Shown: piece by piece, positions 58,811 through 64,000 of the stretch
How positions within the stretch are numbered: the stretch's first letter is position 1
Layout: each line of letters starts with the position of its first letter
DNA from: Thalassorhabdus alkalitolerans
GTDB lineage: Bacteria > Bacillota > Bacilli > Bacillales > Marinococcaceae
Length of the DNA stretch: 64,000 nt
Reading direction: 5' to 3' (one strand)
NCBI RefSeq assembly: GCF_042656585.1
Contig: NZ_JBHSPG010000023.1
The notes under the pieces: generated by a model
What the model was told of the DNA's origin: nothing
Databases searched by the model: none
Seen by the model: only the letters and a program-made list of their open reading frames with translations
Translations under genes and position numbers: made by a program

Positions 58811-59751
58811 AGAAAGCAAACGTGGTTGTCATCGGAGGAGGGACCGGATTGTCTGTTCTTCTTCGAGGCTTAAAAACCTTTCCTGTTGACATAACCGCTA
58901 TTGTTACTGTTGCTGATGATGGAGGAAGTTCCGGCAGGCTCCGTAAAGAGTTAAATATTCCACCCCCAGGTGATGTAAGAAATGTTCTAGGGGCTCTGGC
59001 GGAGGTCGAACCTATGATTGAAAAGTTGTTTCAGCACCGCTTCAATCATGGAAAGGGGCTTTCCGGCCATTCTTTAGGAAATCTGTTACTAGCGGGAATG
59101 ACTTCCATTACTGGCGATTTTGCCAAAGGAATCAGTGAGCTGAGCACTGTGCTTAACGTGAGAGGAAAGGTTCTTCCCGCCTCGAATCAAAGCATCGTTT
59201 TACATGCTGAACTAATGGATGGTTCAATTGTCAGTGGGGAATCACAGATTCCAAAGGCAGGGAAAAAGATCAGACGTGTGTATTTGACGCCTGAAACCAT
59301 TTACCCCCTGTCTGAGAGTATTAAAGCGATTGAAGAAGCAGACTTAATTGTAATCGGTCCAGGGAGCTTATATACGAGCATATTGCCAAATCTACTCGTT
59401 CCAGGGATCACTGATTCTATCAAAAAGTCCAAGGCAAGAAAGATTTATATATGTAATGTTATGACCCAAGCAGGGGAAACTGATAATTTCAGTGCAGGAG
59501 ACCATGTTGAAACAATAGAGGCTCATACAGGCAAAGGTGTGATAGATACCGTTTTAATGAACGAGGGTGAAATCCCGCCTTCTATCACTTCCGTTTACAA
59601 GAAAGAAGGAGCTTTTCCTGTCATTAGTGATGAAGAACGAATTGAAAAGATGGGTTTATCCCTTATTAAGGATGAATTTTTACAGTTTGAAGGACATCTT
59701 CTTCGCCATGACGCGTTAAAAGTTTCCCGCTCCTTGTTAACCCAGCTTTAA
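58807..59751 (+). CDS. yvcK: Gluconeogenesis factor YvcK (CofD-like)
   Basis: A 314-residue Rossmann-type protein of the CofD/YvcK family: 'VVIGGGTGLSVLLRGLKTF', 'VTVADDGGSSGRLRKEL' and 'GHSLGNLLLAGM' are its signatures. It binds UDP-sugars. In Bacillus it is needed for growth on gluconeogenic carbon and for correct PBP1 placement. GTG start overlaps the rapZ stop. Its place beside crh is conserved. Confidence 0.96.
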   Translation: MKKANVVVIGGGTGLSVLLRGLKTFPVDITAIVTVADDGGSSGRLRKELNIPPPGDVRNVLGALAEVEPMIEKLFQHRFNHGKGLSGHSLGNLLLAGMTSITGDFAKGISELSTVLNVRGKVLPASNQSIVLHAELMDGSIVSGESQIPKAGKKIRRVYLTPETIYPLSESIKAIEEADLIVIGPGSLYTSILPNLLVPGITDSIKKSKARKIYICNVMTQAGETDNFSAGDHVETIEAHTGKGVIDTVLMNEGEIPPSITSVYKKEGAFPVISDEERIEKMGLSLIKDEFLQFEGHLLRHDALKVSRSLLTQL

Positions 59752-59828
59752 GCCTGGCAGCATAAAAGACAGTTCCGGCATAAGGTCAGACGTGACAAAG
59801 GAAAAGGGATCGAGAAGGTGGTGAAAAC

Positions 59829-60785
59829 ATGTCATCCTTTGCGGCTATGACAAAGAAGGAATTAACACAGCTAGAGACAGATGGCTGCTGTGCGAAAGCA
59901 GAGCTTGCTGCTTTAGTACGGATGAATGGATCGATTTCATTGGGAAGCGGAAGAAAAGTCACCCTTGATATTTCTACTGAAAATGCTGCGATCGCCCGCA
60001 GAATTTATAAGCTGATCCGTCGTGTATATGGAAACATTGAAGTCGAACTTCTAGTCAGGAAGAAAATGAGGCTTAAGAAAAATAATGTCTATCTTGTAAG
60101 GATTATAGAGGACAGCCAGTCCATGTTAACAAGCTTAGGCATTATGAAAGAAGGTTTCCATTTTACCAGGATTATTGATTCTGACCTTGTGAAGGAACCA
60201 TGCTGTAAAAGAGCTTATTTGCGAGGCGCTTTTTTGGCGGGGGGATCCATTAACCACCCTGAAACATCCTCTTATCACTTAGAAGTGTTTTCATTTTATG
60301 AAGAACATAACCACTCCCTTCAAAAGCTCTTGAAGGAATTTTACCTGGATGCAAAGAGTTTAGAAAGAAAAAAAGGATTTATCCTCTACATTAAGGAAAG
60401 TGAAAAGATTACAGAGTTTTTAAATGTAATCGGGGCCCACCAAGCATTATTATATTTTGAGGACATTCGGATTGTAAAAGACATGAGAAATTCAGTAAAT
60501 CGACTGGTGAATTGTGAAACAGCCAACCTTAACAAAACGGTTGGGGCTGCTTTGCGGCAAGTGGAAAATATCAGGCTTATTGATGACCAGATCGGTTTAG
60601 ATAACCTTCCTGAAAAGCTGAGGGAAATAGCCGAACTTCGAGTAGCTCATCAGGATGTAACCTTAAAAGAGTTAGGGGAAATGGTTCAAAGCGGAAAAGT
60701 CAGCAAATCGGGTATTAACCACCGCTTAAGAAAAATTGACCAAATCGCAGAAAAACTAAGAAATGGCGAGTCAGTTAAAGTATAA
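59829..60785 (+). CDS. whiA: DNA-binding protein WhiA
   Basis: A 318-residue protein with a degenerate LAGLIDADG homing-endonuclease fold (about 90-200, 'AYLRGAFLAGGSINHPETSSYHLE') and a C-terminal helix-turn-helix (about 225-310, 'VTLKELGEMVQSGKVSKSGINHRLRKI'). In Streptomyces it controls sporulation genes; in Bacillus it affects division and chromosome segregation. AAGGTGGTG precedes ATG. Cotranscribed with yvcK and crh. Confidence 0.97.
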   Translation: MSSFAAMTKKELTQLETDGCCAKAELAALVRMNGSISLGSGRKVTLDISTENAAIARRIYKLIRRVYGNIEVELLVRKKMRLKKNNVYLVRIIEDSQSMLTSLGIMKEGFHFTRIIDSDLVKEPCCKRAYLRGAFLAGGSINHPETSSYHLEVFSFYEEHNHSLQKLLKEFYLDAKSLERKKGFILYIKESEKITEFLNVIGAHQALLYFEDIRIVKDMRNSVNRLVNCETANLNKTVGAALRQVENIRLIDDQIGLDNLPEKLREIAELRVAHQDVTLKELGEMVQSGKVSKSGINHRLRKIDQIAEKLRNGESVKV

Positions 60786-60867
60786 GCCAGCTTACAAAGC
60801 AGTTTTTCTGCTGGATAATAATGAAAACGATAGCAAAAAAGATAATAAAATAATGGAGGAGATGGCG

Positions 60868-61125
60868 GTGCTAGAGAAAACAGTAAATGTCAATTTAAAA
60901 ACAGGATTGCAAGCTAGGCCGGCCGCCTTATTTGTTCAAGAGGCAAATCGCTTTCAATGTGATATTTTTGTGGAAAAAGCAGAAAAGAAAGTGAATGCGA
61001 AAAGTATTATGGGGATCATGAGCCTGGCGGTCAGAACAGGAGCAACCGTGAAGCTTATAACAAGCGGCAGCGATGAAGAAGAAGCGATGGAATCCCTTGA
61101 GAAATTTATCTTGAAAGAAGAATAA
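60868..61125 (+). CDS. crh: Catabolite-repression HPr-like protein Crh
   Basis: An 85-residue HPr paralogue. Gln15 replaces the PTS-active His15 (GLQARPAAL), so it cannot carry PTS phosphate; Ser46 (NAKSIMG) is present for HprK. Crh-Ser-P is a co-effector of CcpA. GTG 60868, eight bases after GGAGG, gives exactly the standard numbering; longer upstream frames are less likely. Last gene of its operon. Together with hprK at 43404 it supplies the signal for the cre sites in this window. Confidence 0.96.
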   Translation: MLEKTVNVNLKTGLQARPAALFVQEANRFQCDIFVEKAEKKVNAKSIMGIMSLAVRTGATVKLITSGSDEEEAMESLEKFILKEE

Positions 61126-61388
61126 GGAAGAGTCATTTAAAGGCATAGCTGGTAAAAAGGGGAGTTTCCTGTTTTGAGGAGGCTGCTCTTTTTGTTTTCA
61201 CAAATAATGAGGTGGGAGGATACATAATAAGGACATTTTTCACCCTGCAATCGCTACAAAAGCAAGCGATCGTTCCCCGCGTTTCACTTCGAGGGCTTGA
61301 GAAGTTGCTTTTCTCAAGTTGTGCTGAGTCATTGCCCCAAAATTCCCAGAAAGAGACACAAGTGAGCCGCCTGTTTCAGGAAACATAG
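61126..61388. other. Gap between crh and clpP
   Basis: Holds the crh terminator (61152-61196), then about 190 bases without a gene. Inverted repeats AATCGCT..AGCGAT (about 61249-61271) and CTTGAGAA..TTCTCAAG (about 61303-61320) could form hairpins, but no promoter or T run belongs to them. Confidence 0.4.
61152..61196 (+). terminator. Terminator of the yvcI-crh operon
   Basis: AAAAAGgGGAG..TCCT / AGGA..CTgCTCTTTTT imperfect hairpin. Confidence 0.65.
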
Positions 61389-61422
61389 AAAAACCCAGGA
61401 TACTCCCTATCCCGGGTTTTTC
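61389..61422. terminator. Bidirectional terminator, mainly for clpP
   Basis: AAAAACCCaGGAT / ATCCcGGGTTTTT with T runs on both strands, 35 bp past the clpP stop. Confidence 0.9.
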
Positions 61423-61456
61423 TTGGCCTATATGCCCTTTTCGACAGTCAAAGAAC

Positions 61457-62044
61457 TTATTTCTTTTCTTTGTTCAAAACTTCATCAATCAGGCCGTACT
61501 GCTTGGCATCGTCAGCAGTCATAAAGTTATCGCGATCTGTATCGCGCTCAATAACGTCTAAAGGTTGCCCAGTGCGCTCAGAGAGAATCTGGTTTAGTTT
61601 CTCACGCATTTGCAGAATACGCTTCGCATGGATTTCAATATCAGACGCCTGTCCTTGAGTTCCGCCAAGAGGCTGGTGAATCATGACTTCACTATTAGGA
61701 AGGGCAAAGCGCTTACCAGGTTCACCGGCAGCCAGAAGGAATGCACCCATGGAAGCTGCCATACCTACACAAATAGTAGAAACCTTTGGATTGATGTGCT
61801 GCATGGTGTCATAAATAGCCATGCCGGCAGTGATGGAACCGCCCGGGCTGTTAATGTAAATCGAAATATCTTTGTCTGGATCTTCAGCTGCAAGAAATAG
61901 AAGCTGAGCAACGATGGAATTTGAGACATTATCATCGATCCCAGAGCCTAGCATAATAATACGGTCTTTTAGGAGACGGGAATAAATATCGTAGGCGCGC
62001 TCTCCACGGTTTGTTTGTTCAATTACTGTTGGAATGAGATTCAT
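61457..62044 (-). CDS. clpP: ATP-dependent Clp protease proteolytic subunit
   Basis: A 195-residue serine protease that forms the 14-subunit chamber used with ClpX, ClpC and ClpE. The catalytic triad is intact at the standard positions: Ser98 (AASMGA), His123 (MIHQPLG) and Asp172. No mature-length changes. AGAGGAGGAAT precedes ATG. It is a single minus-strand gene with its own terminator, and a CtsR operator overlaps its promoter, as in B. subtilis. Confidence 0.98.
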   Translation of the reverse strand: MNLIPTVIEQTNRGERAYDIYSRLLKDRIIMLGSGIDDNVSNSIVAQLLFLAAEDPDKDISIYINSPGGSITAGMAIYDTMQHINPKVSTICVGMAASMGAFLLAAGEPGKRFALPNSEVMIHQPLGGTQGQASDIEIHAKRILQMREKLNQILSERTGQPLDVIERDTDRDNFMTADDAKQYGLIDEVLNKEKK

Positions 62045-62372
62045 AACTATTCCTCCTCTTCTCTTTTACAAACATTATAAATTGAGTTCTGACATAGGCT
62101 GGTCAAAAGTGCTGTGCTGACCCTTTGTAACTTAAGTAAACCAAGCCTTTACCCATGTATGCTGTACACTTATTATCATCTTACCTTAATAGGTCAGCTA
62201 AGGTCAAATCATTCCCCTTGTTCTAGCCTGACAGAGAAGCGATTTTTTTAGAAGCTTACAAATAAGCCTCTCAATAGGTTCTCTTTCTTTCATCAAATCC
62301 CTTCCACCATCATAACCGTTTTTTTTACCCTTCAAACTACCTCGTGCTCTCGCCTTTCCCGTGCAATTCCTT
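62045..62372. other. Divergent region between clpP and the amphi-Trp gene
   Basis: Contains the clpP promoter and CtsR box (62178-62208). From about 62210 to 62372 there is no gene and I see no further signal. Confidence 0.5.
62178..62208 (-). promoter_or_regulatory. clpP promoter overlapped by a CtsR operator
   Basis: On the minus strand TTGACC (62207-62202), 18 bases, TAAGAT (62183-62178). The plus strand reads GGTCAGC-TAA-GGTCAAA (62192-62208), the CtsR heptad direct repeat with two mismatched end bases in the first heptad. The -35 is part of the operator, so CtsR binding should block transcription until heat or protein stress. Confidence 0.85.
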
Positions 62373-62382
62373 TATAATATAA

Positions 62383-62397
62383 TTGAAAGCGCTTTAA
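62383..62397. promoter_or_regulatory. cre-like site at the amphi-Trp promoter
   Basis: TTGAAAGCGCTTTAA differs by one base from the ideal cre core TGAAAGCGCTTTCA. It touches a double TATAAT (62373-62383), so CcpA binding would repress. Confidence 0.65.
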
Positions 62398-62444
62398 TTT
62401 TTGGTTTTAATATTCTTTTACTAGTTCTATGGGGGGGTTGCATC

Positions 62445-62726
62445 ATGTTCGGACAAGAACGGCTGGAGAAACAATTGTTGTTTAAGCACAAGGAAAAACA
62501 AAGCTTGGAGGAAGCTGCTCGTTTTTTTGAGAATGTGGCAGCGAAGCTTCGGGAAAATGGAGAATGTTCCTTTATTCAAGACGATGAAGAAGTTTCCTTA
62601 CGCCCGGCTAAAAATGTGACCTACGAAATAGAATATACTCAAAAAGGGAAAAAGCATTCCTTTGAGTTTGAACTAGAGTGGATAGAAGGAGATGACAGCG
62701 AGGATCCGAAACTCCGCATCCGTTAG
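62445..62726 (+). CDS. Amphi-Trp domain protein
   Basis: A 93-residue soluble protein in which nearly the whole length is one amphi-Trp-type domain: helical N-terminal half ('FKHKEKQSLEEAARFFENVAAKLRE'), then strands ending in 'KHSFEFELEWIEGDD'. The family is found in halophilic archaea and various bacteria, and its role is not known. ATG 62445 follows a run of seven G that serves as ribosome site; the frame is open further upstream. A cre-like site overlaps its promoter. It stands alone, between clpP and rpoN. Confidence 0.75.
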   Translation: MFGQERLEKQLLFKHKEKQSLEEAARFFENVAAKLRENGECSFIQDDEEVSLRPAKNVTYEIEYTQKGKKHSFEFELEWIEGDDSEDPKLRIR

Positions 62727-62753
62727 CAGCTGAAAGTAATAGGAATAAGCCGG

Positions 62754-62790
62754 CAGGGAAAAAGGCGCGTACTTTTCCCTGTTCTTCTTT
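62754..62790 (+). terminator. Terminator after the amphi-Trp gene
   Basis: CAGGGAAAA..TTTTCCCTG followed by TTCTTCTTT. Confidence 0.8.
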
Positions 62791-62983
62791 GTTTAAAGAG
62801 TAAAGGTTGTAAAGGGAAGCGGCTCTTTTTAAAAAAGATTGTCAGAAACAGAAGAAAAAAGATATTATTTAAAAGCTATTTCAATTCATAACATAATAAA
62901 GTATTATAGAAGAGGAATTAATTTTAATTTTTCGACAATTATCCAGGAAATACAGACAAACTCGTTCACATAGTATTAATTTA

Positions 62984-62997
62984 GGAAAGCGCTTTCA
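62984..62997. promoter_or_regulatory. cre site upstream of rpoN
   Basis: GGAAAGCGCTTTCA matches the ideal cre core TGAAAGCGCTTTCA except the first base. It is 30 bp before the rpoN start. In B. subtilis sigL is repressed by CcpA acting as a roadblock at such a site, and the position here fits. Confidence 0.8.
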
Positions 62998-63027
62998 TTT
63001 AAGTGCTTAGAAGGGAGGAGCTATTCT

Positions 63028-64000
63028 ATGAACTTAGAAATGGGCTTGTTCCAACAGCAGACAATGAAGCTTATGATGACGCAGGAATTAAGGCAGGCTA
63101 TATCACTGCTGCAATACTCTACGATGGAGCTGTCTGAGTATTTAGAAGAACAGGCATTAGATAACCCCCTCATCGATTTGATGGAAGCAAAAGAGAAAGA
63201 ACAGCCCAATTTGGAAATGCCTGTCCTCTGGCAGGATGACCATGAAGAGTACCATGAGAAAGAAGAGCGGGAATACACTTCCCCCTTTGATAGAATTCCC
63301 GAATCAGCAAATAAGCTGTCTGATTATGTGCAGGAAGAAATCAGACTGATGCCGTTGAGCGGTCAAAAGGAGAAACTGCTGAATTACTTAGCCAGAAACA
63401 TAGGAGAAGACGGCTATCTAAAAGCAACCTTTGAAGAGGCAGCTGAATCGTTTTCTGTTACCGAAGAAGAATATGAAGAAGGCGTAATGCTCCTGCAATC
63501 ACTGGAACCGGCAGGAATAGGTGCGAGGTCACTAAAAGAATGTCTCTTAATACAGCTTCAAAGGCTGGAGCCAAGACATAAACTGGCTGAAACCCTTGTT
63601 GAGCACCATCTCGAAAAGTTAGCTGAAAGGAAATGGAAGGATATTTCTAAGGAAACGCTCGTTTCCCTTGAGGAAATCCAGGAGGTTTATGATTTTATTC
63701 AAAAGCTGGAGCCGCGTCCAGGAGCTAATTTCGGAGGGGAGCACCCCGGCCATATCGTCCCTGATGTATTCATTGAAAAAAGAAGCGGCGGAGAATATAT
63801 GGTTATTTTAAATGATGACGGGCTTCCTCGTATCAGATTAAATAAGCATTACCGTCACCTTCTTGAAGGCAAAAGCAATGACGAAGCTTCAGACTATGCC
63901 ATGAGAAAATATAAACAGCTGATGTGGCTCTTAAAAAGCATTGATCAGCGTCAGCAGTCGCTGCGCAGTATAAGTGAAGCAATCCTTTCTTATCAGCAGG
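63028..64000 (+). CDS. rpoN: RNA polymerase sigma-54 factor (5' part; cut by window end)
   Basis: The first 324 codons of SigL/RpoN. Region I, the Gln-rich activator-interacting part, opens with 'QQTMKLMMTQELRQAISLLQYSTMELSEYLEEQALDNPLI', followed by an acidic region II and the core-binding domain ('EPAGIGARSLKECLLIQLQ', 'YDFIQKLEPRPGANFGGE'). The helix-turn-helix and RpoN box lie beyond the window. GAAGGGAGGAG precedes ATG 63028. It should direct the -24/-12 promoter at 16013. Control by CcpA is indicated by the cre site. Confidence 0.96.
   Translation, partial: MNLEMGLFQQQTMKLMMTQELRQAISLLQYSTMELSEYLEEQALDNPLIDLMEAKEKEQPNLEMPVLWQDDHEEYHEKEEREYTSPFDRIPESANKLSDYVQEEIRLMPLSGQKEKLLNYLARNIGEDGYLKATFEEAAESFSVTEEEYEEGVMLLQSLEPAGIGARSLKECLLIQLQRLEPRHKLAETLVEHHLEKLAERKWKDISKETLVSLEEIQEVYDFIQKLEPRPGANFGGEHPGHIVPDVFIEKRSGGEYMVILNDDGLPRIRLNKHYRHLLEGKSNDEASDYAMRKYKQLMWLLKSIDQRQQSLRSISEAILSYQQ

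Larger units (their letters stand above)
62727..63027. other. Gap between amphi-Trp gene and rpoN
   Basis: About 300 bases with the amphi-Trp terminator, an AT-rich stretch and the cre-like site before rpoN. I could not pick a convincing rpoN promoter. Confidence 0.5.

Overview
The window reads as the conserved Bacillaceae chromosome segment running from the flagellar/hpf region to sigL: hpf, secA, prfB, yitT-type gene, cccB, ftsEX, ctpB, minJ, csbA, uvrBA, yvlBCD, hprK, lgt, yvoD, ppaX, yvoF, hisZGDBHAFI, yvcD, trxB, yvcI, rapZ (yvcJ), yvcK, whiA, crh, clpP and rpoN (sigL). Gene order, strong Shine-Dalgarno sites, GTG/TTG starts, sigma-A/B/D/54 promoters and CcpA, CtsR, Fur and LexA operators all fit a low-GC Gram-positive. 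Several secreted proteins carry very acidic stretches, which would suit a halotolerant or alkaliphilic species, but the genus cannot be fixed from the sequence.

Layout. 1-5 kb: a small helical protein, an acidic lipoprotein, two tandem small paralogues and a sigma-D chemoreceptor. 5-12.4 kb: aldehyde dehydrogenase, cold-shock protein, hpf, secA and prfB (with the RF2 programmed frameshift). 12.5-20.4 kb: an accessory island with a periplasmic-binding histidine kinase, a sigma-54 activator, and a TAXI-type TRAP transporter operon behind a near-perfect -24/-12 promoter with two cre-like sites. 20.6-25.7 kb: yitT-type gene, cccB, ftsEX and a coiled-coil M23 hydrolase. 25.7-32.1 kb: an accessory stretch with a GAF-STAS gene broken by one TGA, a Fur-controlled fhuF-like reductase, Mn catalase, mtnE and a MetNI-like ABC pair whose ATPase has lost key catalytic motifs. 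32.4-47.5 kb: ctpB, minJ, csbA, uvrBA, yvlBCD, hprK, lgt, yvoD, ppaX, yvoF. 48-54.5 kb: the his operon without hisC. 54.6-64 kb: yvcD to crh, clpP on the other strand, an amphi-Trp protein, and the 5' part of rpoN, cut by the window edge.

Two themes join the window. First, carbon-catabolite control: hprK and crh make the CcpA co-effector, and cre-like sites lie before rpoN, before the sigma-54 TRAP operon and before the amphi-Trp gene, so sigma-54 supply and one sigma-54 target may both be under CcpA. Second, a 13-bp palindrome (GGTGCCWGGCACC) occurs 20 times between genes, usually as inverted pairs 82-107 bp apart, with TGTAAY on the inner side. The copies sit just after stop codons or terminators; one has been absorbed into the end of mtnE and one pair lies in the fhuF leader. 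This is the most distinctive unexplained structure in the window.
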